Part shown: positions 1 to 6,620 of the stretch, one piece after another
How the letters are laid out: every line of letters starts with the position of its first letter
Position numbering within the stretch: the first letter of the stretch is position 1
NCBI GenBank assembly: GCA_031177555.1
Contig: JAPSGM010000063.1
Coordinates: forward strand, 1-8,736
Direction: 5' to 3'
Source of the DNA: Chloroflexota bacterium
GTDB taxonomy: Bacteria; Chloroflexota; Limnocylindria; QHBO01
Length of the DNA: 8,736 nucleotides
Translations under genes and position numbers: made by a program
Notes under the pieces: generated by a model
Database searches by the model: none
The model's input: the letters and a program-made list of their open reading frames with translations, nothing else
Told to the model about the DNA's origin: nothing

Positions 1-1606
1 CCACCACCACGTCCTGGCCCTCGACCGGGAATGCCGGATGCAGCGCGCTTACCAGGCGACCGGCGATCGCCAGCGCATCGGCCAGCGTCGCCTCGTCATG
101 GACCAGGATTGCGAACTCGTCGCCACCAAGCCGCGCCGCCATGTCGCCGTCGCGCACGCAGCCGCGGATGCGCTCGGCGACCATGACCAGGAGCTTGTCC
201 CCGGCGGCGTGCCCCAACGTGTCGTTGACGTTCTTGAAGTCGTCCAGGTCGAGCAGCAGGATCACCGGCCGGAGGCCGTCGGTGCGCTCCTGGGCAAGGT
301 GCGTCGTGGCGTGCTCGATGAAGGCGACGCGGTTCGGCATGTCGGTCAGCGGGTCGTGGTAGGCCTGGTAGCGCAACTCCTCCTTGAGCCGCGACAGCTC
401 GGCCAGCGATTGCTCCAGCTGTCCGTTCTCGAGCGCCACGGCGGCCTGGTTCGCCAGCGTCTCCAGCAGCCGGAGGTCGTCGACCGTGAACTCGGTGCCC
501 TCGGTCAGCCGGTTGCCGACCGTGAAGAGGCCGATGACGCCGCTCTCACCGGCGAGCGGCGCGACCATCGCCTGACGCAGCGCGATCTCCCGGCCGCCCG
601 GCGTGCGCGGCAGCATGACGAACCCGGTGCGCCGCTCCGCGATCAGGTCGGCGAGCGCCCGGCTAACCTCCATCGGTCCGACCGAGAGCAGCGCCTCCGG
701 CTGGCCGTCGTGGACCGAGGTCGTGCGCAGAGACCCATGGTCCTGCTCTGTCCCCGACTCGAGGGCGATCTCGGCGACCTCGGCGCGGAACATCGTTCGC
801 GTGTGGTCGAGCAGCGCGAGCAGGGCGACGTCGAGCTCGGGCGAGTGTTGCAGGATCCGGCTCGACTGGTAGACCAGCTCCAGCCGCTCGTGCTTCTCCC
901 GCTCCGAGACCCATGCCCGGTACGCGAGGAACAGGGTCACCACCGGGATGCCCAGCAGCCAAACGGCGTGGGGGCTGAACCAGAGCACGGTCACCAGCAG
1001 CAGGCCGATGCTCGTGTTGGCCACCGCCACCAGTGCGCCGAACTGCAGCATGTCGGGCAGCTTCTTGTACTGGGGCGCGCCCCCGGACAGCGTGATCACG
1101 GTGGCGATGCTCAGGGCGCCCGCGACGGTGGTCACCAGCGTCGCGGCAAAGGCGGCCAGGTAGTCGACCATGCCCGGCGCTCCAGAGCTGGCCTCGAAGA
1201 ATCGGAAGACGGTGATCATCATCACCGCCAGCAGAAGGTAGTTGGCCAGGTTGAAGGCCAGCTTCACGGGCGCCTGGCGCTCACTGAGCAGCAGCGCTGC
1301 GCTGGCACCGACGGTCAGCGCAGCCAGGTACTCATTCGGTGAGAGGAAGAAGAGGCCCGTGACGGCCGGAACCTCGCTCAACGAGAAAGCATGCGACTCG
1401 CGACGGAAGTGGACCTCGATGACTTTGGCATCGACCAGGGCGAACGCGGCGGCCAGGACCCACCACGGGATACCGAACGGAACGTTCAGGGAGGGAAGGT
1501 CGGCGACCACCAGGCCGTAGAGGACGGCCGCCAGCGTGGCTAGCGTCGCGGTGAACAGCCAGACACGGCCGGCAGGCAAGGAGAGCGCGCGAAGCGCGGC
1601 GGACAC
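1..1606 (-). CDS. Membrane GAF-GGDEF protein, probable diguanylate cyclase (C-terminus beyond the left edge)
   Basis: This probably makes cyclic di-GMP from GTP at the membrane; 535 residues are visible and the frame is still open at base 1. Residues 15-230 hold about seven or eight hydrophobic segments, including the stretch HFRRESHAFSLSE near 66-78, which I recall from N-termini of actinobacterial-type GGDEF/EAL proteins. A charged linker (230-245) leads to a GAF-like domain (about 246-395), a short helical linker and a GGDEF domain from about 416. The signature GGDEF is intact at 494-498. RDGD at 485-488, five residues before it, fits the RxxD inhibitory site, so product inhibition is likely. 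An EAL phosphodiesterase domain often follows in such proteins, but that part is not visible. I chose GTG at 1606 because GAGG lies five bases before it; GTG at 1624 is in frame but has no ribosome binding site. The gene is separated by about 106 bp from the VOC gene. The sensed signal is unknown. Confidence 0.88.
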   Translation of the reverse strand, partial: MSAALRALSLPAGRVWLFTATLATLAAVLYGLVVADLPSLNVPFGIPWWVLAAAFALVDAKVIEVHFRRESHAFSLSEVPAVTGLFFLSPNEYLAALTVGASAALLLSERQAPVKLAFNLANYLLLAVMMITVFRFFEASSGAPGMVDYLAAFAATLVTTVAGALSIATVITLSGGAPQYKKLPDMLQFGALVAVANTSIGLLLVTVLWFSPHAVWLLGIPVVTLFLAYRAWVSEREKHERLELVYQSSRILQHSPELDVALLALLDHTRTMFRAEVAEIALESGTEQDHGSLRTTSVHDGQPEALLSVGPMEVSRALADLIAERRTGFVMLPRTPGGREIALRQAMVAPLAGESGVIGLFTVGNRLTEGTEFTVDDLRLLETLANQAAVALENGQLEQSLAELSRLKEELRYQAYHDPLTDMPNRVAFIEHATTHLAQERTDGLRPVILLLDLDDFKNVNDTLGHAAGDKLLVMVAERIRGCVRDGDMAARLGGDEFAILVHDEATLADALAIAGRLVSALHPAFPVEGQDVVV

Positions 1607-1712
1607 GTTGACCTCGGGTGGCACGCGTGCATGGTCGCCGCTCGAACCCTTGACCGCCGTCCATCATTCGTACCGCGCTGGCTTGGTACCCCACCGTCAG
1701 TTGGGCGACGCG
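1607..1712 (-). other. Intergenic gap between the VOC and GGDEF genes
   Basis: These 106 bases contain the 5' signals of the GGDEF gene. I see no strong -35/-10 pair, no hairpin followed by a T-run and no tRNA-like fold. The gap is long enough for a separate promoter, but none can be assigned by eye. Confidence 0.4.
1612..1615 (-). promoter_or_regulatory. Ribosome binding site deciding the GGDEF gene start
   Basis: GAGG on the minus strand lies five bases before GTG at 1606. The in-frame GTG at 1624 has nothing comparable, so this site favours the shorter start. Confidence 0.55.
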
Positions 1713-2078
1713 TCAGGCTGGAAAGACGTAGAAGACGGCCACCTGGCGACCCTCGGGGTCGGCGATGCGGAACGAGCGCATGCCCTCCCATCGGTCCCCC
1801 GAGGGAGGCGCCAGGACCGCAAACCCGCGTTGGGCCAGCTCCTGCGCCCAGGCGTCGACTTCCGACGCGGTGTCGACCCGGAAGCCGATCTGCAGGCCGT
1901 CGCGGGTCGCTTGGTCGCCGCGCCGGAAGCTGAGCTCGAAGCCAGCCAGCTCGAGGTCGACGCCGGTCTCGTCCCCGGCGCGACGGCGGAAGCCGAAGGC
2001 GGACTCGTAGAACTCGGCGGCGCGCTGCGGGTCCATCGAGCGCAGGGCCAGCTGCCCGACGCCGCGCATCTTCCTCAC
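1713..2078 (-). CDS. VOC-superfamily (glyoxalase/bleomycin-resistance fold) protein
   Basis: This 121-residue protein matches a single vicinal-oxygen-chelate module in length and pattern. The N-terminal beta-alpha unit carries SMDPQRAAEFYESAFGF (about 14-30). The second half has the FRVDTASEVDAWAQEL helix (66-81) and ends with RIADPEGRQVAVFY (104-117). Members act as dioxygenases, lyases, isomerases or antibiotic-binding proteins. The usual metal ligands are mostly absent: position 9 is Gln, the central His position appears to be Phe66, and the last strand reads VAVFY instead of carrying Glu. A metal-free binding role is therefore possible, and the substrate is unknown. The GTG start lies 2 bp after the thrS stop, with no Shine-Dalgarno sequence, which suggests translational coupling to thrS. 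ATG at 2069 (residue 4) is an alternative but has only AGGA very close to it. Confidence 0.82.
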   Translation of the reverse strand: MRKMRGVGQLALRSMDPQRAAEFYESAFGFRRRAGDETGVDLELAGFELSFRRGDQATRDGLQIGFRVDTASEVDAWAQELAQRGFAVLAPPSGDRWEGMRSFRIADPEGRQVAVFYVFPA

Positions 2079-2080
2079 GG

Positions 2081-3919
2081 TCAGGACGCGGCGGTCGCCG
2101 CCTCGTCGGCCCCGTCACCCGCCTCGTCGGCGTAGGGCCACAGCTCGCGCACCTCCGCGCGGCCGCGCAGCCCGTCCACGAACTCGTCGAGCGGTACGCC
2201 CTGGCGCGACTCGCCGGTGCGCAGGCGCGGCGACACGGCGCCAGCCGCCTGGTCACGGTCGCCCACCACCACCATGACCGGCAGCTTCTGCTCCTGTGCG
2301 TCGCGCAGCTTGGCCTGCATCCGCTCCGAGCGGTCGTCGACTTCCGCGCGCAGCCCGGCGGCCGCCAGCGCGTCGCGCACGCGGCCCGCGTACTCGATGT
2401 GCCGGTCGGCGATCGGCACGACCATGACCTGCAGCGGTGCCAGCCAGAAGGGGAAGGCGCCGGCGTAGTGCTCGGTGATAATGCCGGTGAACCGCTCAAA
2501 CGAGCCGTAGATGGCGTAGTGGATGATCACCGGCCGCTCGAATCCCCCGTCCGCGGCACGGTACTCCAGGTCGAAGCGCTGTGGCAGCTGGTAATCGAGC
2601 TGGACGGTGGCCAGCTGCCACTCTCGGCCCAGCGCATCGTCGATGAAGACATCGATCTTCGGCGCGTAGAACGCCGCTCCGCCGGAATCCACCTCGTAGG
2701 GCAGGCCGTTGGCCTCGAGGGCCTCGCGCAGCTTGCCCTCGGCCATGTGCCAGAACTCGTCGGAGCCCAGCCGCTTTTCGGGGCGTGTGGCGAGCTTGAA
2801 GCGCGGCTCGAAGCCGAAGGGCGCGTACTGGCGCTGCACCAGGCGCAGCGCGAGGTTCACTTCCTCGGCGATCTGGTCCTCGCGGCAAAAGACGTGCGAG
2901 TCGTCCTGTACCAGCTGGCGCACCCGGAACATGCCCGACAGCGCGCCGGTCACCTCCTTGCGCATCAGCACCGAGTAGTCGGCGAAGCGCAGCGGCAGCT
3001 CGCGGTACGACCGTAGCCGGGTCTTGTAGATCAGGATCTCCTGCGGGCAGTTCATCGGCTTGGCGCCCGATGGGTGCCCGTAGTCGTCCAGCACGAACAT
3101 GTTGTCCTGGTACAGCTCCCAGTGGCCGGACTGCTCCCAGAGCTCCTTGCGCACCAGGCTGGGCGTGCGCACCTCGTGGAAGCCCCCCTCGCGCCGGACC
3201 TGGAGCGACCAATCCTCCAGCGCGCGGAAGAGCGCCATGCCGCGCGGGTGCCAGAAGGGCGCCGCCGGCGATTCGGGGTGGAAGGTGAAGAGGTCCAGGT
3301 CCCGCCCCAGGCGCCGATGATCCCGCTTACGCGCCTCCTCCAGCCGCCACAGGTACCGGTCCAGGTCCTCCTGCGACTCCCAGACCGTGCCGTAGATACG
3401 CTGCAGCATCGGACGCTTCTCATCGCCGCGCCAGTAGGCGCCAGCCGAGCTCAGCAGCTTGAACGGCCCCAGGCGACCGGTCGAGGCCACGTGGGGTCCG
3501 CGGCACAGGTCGATGAACTCACCGTGCCGGTAGAAGCTGACCCGCTCCGACTGCTCCGGCGGCAGGTCGCGGATGATCTCGACCTTGTAGTCCTGGCCCT
3601 GCCCCCGGAGCATGTCCAGCGAGCCGTCGCGATCCAGCTCCGAGCGCTCGAATACCAGGTCCGCCGCGACCTGGGCACTCATCCGCTCCTCCAGCGCCTC
3701 CAGGTCGGTTGGCGTCAGCGCGCGCGGCAGGTCGAAGTCGTAGTAGAAGCCGTCGCGGATGGCCGGACCGATGCCCAGCTTGGCCTCCGGGAAGAGCTCC
3801 AGTACGGCCGCCGCCATGACGTGCGCTGCCGAATGCCGCATGGTGTCCAGCGGATCGTGGGCACTGGCGTCCAGCAGCTCGTCAGCCGCTGAGCGGACCT
3901 CGTCGGAGTCGATTGCCAT
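2081..3919 (-). CDS. thrS: Threonyl-tRNA synthetase lacking the N-terminal TGS domain
   Basis: This cytoplasmic enzyme charges tRNA-Thr with threonine and clears mischarged Ser-tRNA-Thr. It has 612 residues; the E. coli enzyme has 642. About 20 residues precede the editing domain, so the TGS (N1) domain is missing. Editing-site residues are present: H29 and H33 (HSAAH), C139 and H143 (CRGPH). The class II core follows, with motif 1 near 266-275 (GHWELYQDNM), motif 2 arginine R320, and motif 3 near 472-482 (GSFERFTGIIT). The catalytic zinc ligands are C291, H342 and H467. The C-terminal anticodon-binding domain covers about 495-600. The conserved MNCPxH segment reads MNCPQE here, keeping the zinc cysteine. 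The next upstream gene, paaD, ends 19 bp away, leaving no room for a separate TGS gene there. The start has no Shine-Dalgarno sequence but a -10-like TACCCT seven bases upstream, so the mRNA may be leaderless. If so, an E. coli-type operator or a T-box leader is excluded. Confidence 0.97.
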   Translation of the reverse strand: MAIDSDEVRSAADELLDASAHDPLDTMRHSAAHVMAAAVLELFPEAKLGIGPAIRDGFYYDFDLPRALTPTDLEALEERMSAQVAADLVFERSELDRDGSLDMLRGQGQDYKVEIIRDLPPEQSERVSFYRHGEFIDLCRGPHVASTGRLGPFKLLSSAGAYWRGDEKRPMLQRIYGTVWESQEDLDRYLWRLEEARKRDHRRLGRDLDLFTFHPESPAAPFWHPRGMALFRALEDWSLQVRREGGFHEVRTPSLVRKELWEQSGHWELYQDNMFVLDDYGHPSGAKPMNCPQEILIYKTRLRSYRELPLRFADYSVLMRKEVTGALSGMFRVRQLVQDDSHVFCREDQIAEEVNLALRLVQRQYAPFGFEPRFKLATRPEKRLGSDEFWHMAEGKLREALEANGLPYEVDSGGAAFYAPKIDVFIDDALGREWQLATVQLDYQLPQRFDLEYRAADGGFERPVIIHYAIYGSFERFTGIITEHYAGAFPFWLAPLQVMVVPIADRHIEYAGRVRDALAAAGLRAEVDDRSERMQAKLRDAQEQKLPVMVVVGDRDQAAGAVSPRLRTGESRQGVPLDEFVDGLRGRAEVRELWPYADEAGDGADEAATAAS

Positions 3920-3926
3920 GCGGCGA

Positions 3927-3932
3927 AGGGTA
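3927..3932 (-). promoter_or_regulatory. Candidate -10 element (TACCCT) for leaderless thrS
   Basis: Minus-strand TACCCT fits TANNNT and ends seven bases before the ATG at 3919, the spacing expected if transcription starts at the first base of the start codon. No convincing -35 hexamer is visible. The site lies in the 19-bp gap after paaD, so thrS may be transcribed independently of the paa genes. Confidence 0.5.
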
Positions 3933-3938
3933 GCGCGT

Positions 3939-4472
3939 TCAGATCGACTTGAACTGCTCGAAGGGCTGGCGGCAGTCGGCGCAATGGTAGATGGCGCGGC
4001 ACAGGGTCGGCCCGAAGGCGTTCTCCAGGGTCGTGTTGCGCGAGCCGCAGTACGGGCACTCCGCCGTGGCCAGCATGACCTGCAGCTCCTCGCCGTCGAA
4101 GGTGGGGCCGGTGACGACCGGCGGCGCGAAGCCGCTGCGACGCAGCTTCTCGCGGCCCTCTGGCGTGATGCGCTCTGACGTCCAGGGCTGCGCGAAGCTG
4201 ACCTCGACCCGCACCTCGTCGACGAGCTCGAGCGCCTGCAGCCGCTCCCCGATCTGCTGCTGCATGACGTCGATGGCCGGGCAGCCGACGAAGGTGGGCA
4301 GCAGCTCCACCGTGAGCCGCTCCCCGCCCTCCGGCCGCGGGGCGAAGGCGAAGCCGCCGATGACGCCCAGCTCCACCACGCTCACGGCCGGGATCTCCGG
4401 GTCGGCGATCTCGTCGAGCGCCGACCAGATCACCACGTCGCGCGCGTCCCGGGTCTGGCGCGTCACTACCAC
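3939..4472 (-). CDS. paaD: PaaD, phenylacetyl-CoA epoxidase maturation protein
   Basis: PaaD (PaaJ in some genomes) is needed for phenylacetyl-CoA epoxidation and is thought to help metal or Fe-S assembly. Its 177 residues match the family (about 165 in E. coli). The N-terminal MIP18/DUF59 domain shows DPEIPAVSVVELGVI (24-38) and FVGCPAIDVM (61-70), with C64 in the conserved GCP turn. The family segment PWTSERITPEGREKLRRSG lies at 96-114. A C-terminal zinc ribbon has C139, C142, C164 and C167, plus C158, and ends in FEQFKSI. GTG at 4472 overlaps the end of paaC by 7 bp and has AGGAGG seven bases upstream, so this start is well supported and translation is probably coupled to paaC. DUF59 proteins also include SufT-type factors, but the zinc ribbon and neighbours make PaaD clear. 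Confidence 0.95.
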   Translation of the reverse strand: MVVTRQTRDARDVVIWSALDEIADPEIPAVSVVELGVIGGFAFAPRPEGGERLTVELLPTFVGCPAIDVMQQQIGERLQALELVDEVRVEVSFAQPWTSERITPEGREKLRRSGFAPPVVTGPTFDGEELQVMLATAECPYCGSRNTTLENAFGPTLCRAIYHCADCRQPFEQFKSI

Positions 4473-5233
4473 GTGGCCGCCTCCTCGGAGCGCGCCACCA
4501 TGGTCAGCTCGCCATGCAGCCAGGCGAACTCGTCGGTGCGCCGCGTGCGACCGTCGGGCGGCAGGGCGGCGGCGCCATCGGGTGCCGGCAGCCCCAGTGC
4601 CTCGCAGACCGGACCCACGCGCTCCAGCCAGCGAGACCGCAGCGCATCCAGCGGGTCCGGAAGGATCCCGGCCTCCACGAGCGCCGCCTCGCCGGCGAGC
4701 GGCGAGAACACCGTGGCGGCGTCCGGGCCCAGGCGCTCAAGCGCCGCGGCCAGCCGCTCGCGCGCCTCTCCGCCGGCCTCGGCCAGCCGTCGCAGCCAGA
4801 TTTCGAAGTGCATGAGGTGGTACGTCTCCTCGCGCCGCATCTTCACTGCCAGCTCGGCCAGCGGCGAGTACGACGAGCGGGCCAGCGACTCGAGCCGTGC
4901 GGCATCAGCGTGCTCGTACAGGAAGCGGCGGGCGACGGTGAAGGCCCAGTCGGTGCGCGCGTGGTTCATGAGAGCCGCGTGGCGGTATTCCTCCGGCGCG
5001 CGGCCGTAGGCCAGGCGATCGGCGTCGTCATCGGTCAGGGAGGCCACCAGCTCGTACCAGGCCCGGGCATGTCCGATCTCGTCCTGGCTGACCGAGCTCA
5101 TGGCCACGTCCTCCTCCAGCATCGGTGCGATGCCGGTCCACTCGGAGTCCCAGTAGCCCAGCACGAACTCGTCGTCGGCCAGCGTGAGCAGCAGCTCGGC
5201 CAGCGCATCCCGGACGGGGGTCGAGAGGTCCAT
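4466..5233 (-). CDS. paaC: PaaC, second ferritin-like subunit of phenylacetyl-CoA epoxidase
   Basis: PaaC pairs with catalytic PaaA in the cytoplasmic PaaABC epoxidase core. The 255 residues match the family (248 in E. coli) and the four-helix ferritin-like pattern: LADDEFVLGYWDSEW (18-32), SQDEIGHARAWYEL (49-62), WAFTVARRFLYEHAD (96-110) and MRREETYHLMHFEIWL (132-147). The protein ends in TW, close to the QW end of E. coli PaaC. Unusually for a subunit usually described as structural, residues at all six di-iron ligand positions are carboxylates or histidines: E22, E52, H55, E107, E136 and H139. In E. coli PaaC, as I recall it, several are lost (QDEIGHAR here is LDLLGQAR there). ATG at 5233 has only a weak upstream GGCAGG and lies 40 bp after paaB. 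The 3' end overlaps paaD by 7 bp. Confidence 0.95.
   Translation of the reverse strand: MDLSTPVRDALAELLLTLADDEFVLGYWDSEWTGIAPMLEEDVAMSSVSQDEIGHARAWYELVASLTDDDADRLAYGRAPEEYRHAALMNHARTDWAFTVARRFLYEHADAARLESLARSSYSPLAELAVKMRREETYHLMHFEIWLRRLAEAGGEARERLAAALERLGPDAATVFSPLAGEAALVEAGILPDPLDALRSRWLERVGPVCEALGLPAPDGAAALPPDGRTRRTDEFAWLHGELTMVARSEEAATW
4480..4485 (-). promoter_or_regulatory. Strong ribosome binding site for paaD
   Basis: A perfect AGGAGG on the minus strand, inside the end of paaC, lies seven bases before GTG at 4472. It fixes that GTG rather than the in-frame GTG two codons later. Confidence 0.8.
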
Positions 5234-5273
5234 CAGCGGGGCGCCTGCCCGGTCAGGGGCATGCCCGGGACGC

Positions 5274-5594
5274 TCACTCCTCCACCTCCGGCGCTCCGGT
5301 GGTGGCGGCGCGCGCCTTGGCCGCCTCCAGCTTGTGCTTGATGATGTAGCCGCCCGGCCGCTTGTGGGACCGATCGAACGGCGGGTCCAGCAGGTCCGGA
5401 TCGTCCAATTCCACGATAGAGTCGCGCGCCACCACCCACAGCCGATGGCTCTCCTGGCGCCGGCCGTAGAACTCGCGGGCGTAGTGAAGGGCCAGCTCCT
5501 CGTCGGGGGCGCGGACGCTGCCGCCGTGTACCATGGGATCGCCCTCCGCCTCCTGGCGAAATACCTCCCAGACGCGGTCCTGCGGCTCGCTCAC
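5274..5594 (-). CDS. paaB: PaaB, phenylacetyl-CoA epoxidase subunit
   Basis: PaaB is the small subunit thought to bridge PaaAC heterodimers and support the active assembly. The protein has 106 residues (about 95 in E. coli). The family core is clear: RVWEVFRQEAEGDPMVHGGS (7-26), APDEELALHYAREFYGRR (29-46) and HRLWVVARDSI (50-60). The second half differs from the proteobacterial form: after LLDPPFDRSHKRP it has GGYIIKHKLEAAKARA (81-96) and an acidic end, instead of the E. coli YRHPTFYTIPD-type ending. GTG at 5594 is the only sensible start just before the conserved core. It has no Shine-Dalgarno sequence but a -10-like TACGCT six bases upstream. It follows paaA after 97 bp, the largest gap in the paa set, so it may have its own promoter. 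Confidence 0.92.
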   Translation of the reverse strand: MSEPQDRVWEVFRQEAEGDPMVHGGSVRAPDEELALHYAREFYGRRQESHRLWVVARDSIVELDDPDLLDPPFDRSHKRPGGYIIKHKLEAAKARAATTGAPEVEE

Positions 5595-5600
5595 GAGGCA

Positions 5601-5606
5601 AGCGTA
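5601..5606 (-). promoter_or_regulatory. Candidate -10 element (TACGCT) for leaderless paaB
   Basis: Minus-strand TACGCT fits TANNNT and ends six bases before GTG at 5594, which has no Shine-Dalgarno sequence. No clear -35 is seen 16-18 bases further upstream. It lies in the 97-bp paaA-paaB gap. Confidence 0.45.
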
Positions 5607-5692
5607 CCGCGCGAGACGTCCTGCTGCCGCTCGACGACGGCCCGGCCGCGCTGTCCGATCCAGCGCTGCGAATGGCGCCGGAGACGCCGACG

Positions 5693-6613
5693 CTAGGCGG
5701 CGGCCACCGTCGCCGGACCGATGATCGCGTCGCGCACCCACTGGGTGTCGTCGCGCGACGTCCGGCGGAACTCGAGGCGCTGCTGCGACATCGGCCCGTG
5801 GCCGGTGACGACCGAGCGCAGCTCGTCCCAGTCCGGCTCGGTGTACTGCCAGCGTCCCTCTGCCTGGTCGTAGCGGAGCGCGGGATCCGGGATGGTCAGG
5901 CCCAGCTCCAGGATCCGCGGCACGTAGATGGACAGGAACTCCTGGCGCAGCTGCTCGTTGTGCTTGGACTTGATCTTCCAGATCAGGTCGCGGTCCGTGG
6001 CCGGATCGGTCTTCGGCCCATGCATCTGCATGAGCGGGCCCCACCATCGGTCCAGGGCCTCCTGGACCATGGCACGCTGGGCATCGGTCCCGTTCATGAG
6101 GGTGAGGACCACGTCGCGCCCGTGCATGATGTGCACGGACTCCTCCCAGCAGATCTTCTTCATGGTCCGCGCGTACGGCGCGTAGGAGGAGTCGCGCAGC
6201 GCCTGCTGCGAGACGATGGCCGCTGCGTCGACCAGCCAGGCGATGATGCCGACGTCGCCCCACGAGCGCGTGGGGTAGTGGAACACGTTGTGGAACTTGG
6301 TCTTGCCAGCCAGCAGGTCGGCCAGCATCTGCTCGCGCGGCTTGCCCAGGTCCTCGGCGACGCGGTAGAGCAGCTGCGCGTGCCCCACCTCGTCCTGGAC
6401 CTTGGAGGTCAGCGCCAGCTTGCGTCGCAGGGTCGGCGCGCGCAGGATCCACTCGCGCTCGGGGAGGACGCCCATGAGCTCCGAGTTCGCATGCATCTCG
6501 ACGAACTTCAGCAGGGCGGCGCGGTAGTCGTCCGGCATCCAATCGTCCGCCTCCACCTTGCCGCCGCCCATGACGTGGGCGTAGAAGGCATCGGTTAGCG
6601 CTTGGTCGTTCAC
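5693..6613 (-). CDS. paaA: PaaA, catalytic di-iron subunit of phenylacetyl-CoA epoxidase
   Basis: PaaA is the oxygenase subunit that forms ring-1,2-epoxyphenylacetyl-CoA from phenylacetyl-CoA, O2 and electrons delivered by PaaE. Its 306 residues match E. coli (309). The di-iron ligands are all present: E45 (HANSEL), E75 and H78 (KVQDEVGHA), D129 (WLVDAAAIV), E158 and H161 (CWEESVH). The lysine before the first ExxH, K71, is also kept. Other family blocks are DDWMPDDYRAALLKF (23-37), RAPTLRRKLAL (58-68), FHYPTRSWGDVGIIAWL (111-127) and LIWKIKSKHNEQLRQEF (210-226). It is first in a paaA-B-C-D series. I chose GTG at 6613 because the family match starts there and TACCCT lies seven bases upstream; in-frame GTG 6670 and TTG 6673 would add about 20 residues that do not look like PaaA. 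No paaE gene adjoins the set in this window. Confidence 0.97.
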   Translation of the reverse strand: MNDQALTDAFYAHVMGGGKVEADDWMPDDYRAALLKFVEMHANSELMGVLPEREWILRAPTLRRKLALTSKVQDEVGHAQLLYRVAEDLGKPREQMLADLLAGKTKFHNVFHYPTRSWGDVGIIAWLVDAAAIVSQQALRDSSYAPYARTMKKICWEESVHIMHGRDVVLTLMNGTDAQRAMVQEALDRWWGPLMQMHGPKTDPATDRDLIWKIKSKHNEQLRQEFLSIYVPRILELGLTIPDPALRYDQAEGRWQYTEPDWDELRSVVTGHGPMSQQRLEFRRTSRDDTQWVRDAIIGPATVAAA

Positions 6614-6620
6614 GCCGATC

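Noticed and set aside
38..1342. A long plus-strand open frame opposite the GGDEF gene.
   Set aside because: It is the antisense shadow of a clear GAF-GGDEF coding frame; its product is Arg/Gln/Val-rich with no recognisable domain.
3074..3892. A 272-codon plus-strand frame opposite thrS.
   Set aside because: It is the antisense shadow of a clear ThrRS; no start signal or family match.
3920..3938. A T-box or other leader element before thrS.
   Set aside because: The gap is only 19 bp and holds a -10-like box, leaving no room for a leader unless it lies inside paaD, where none is seen.
5233..5260. A nine-codon frame (MPLTGQAPR) whose TGA overlaps the paaC ATG as TGATG, a possible coupling peptide.
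   Set aside because: It has no ribosome binding site of its own, and the overlap can arise by chance; the frame is also the tail of a paaB shadow.
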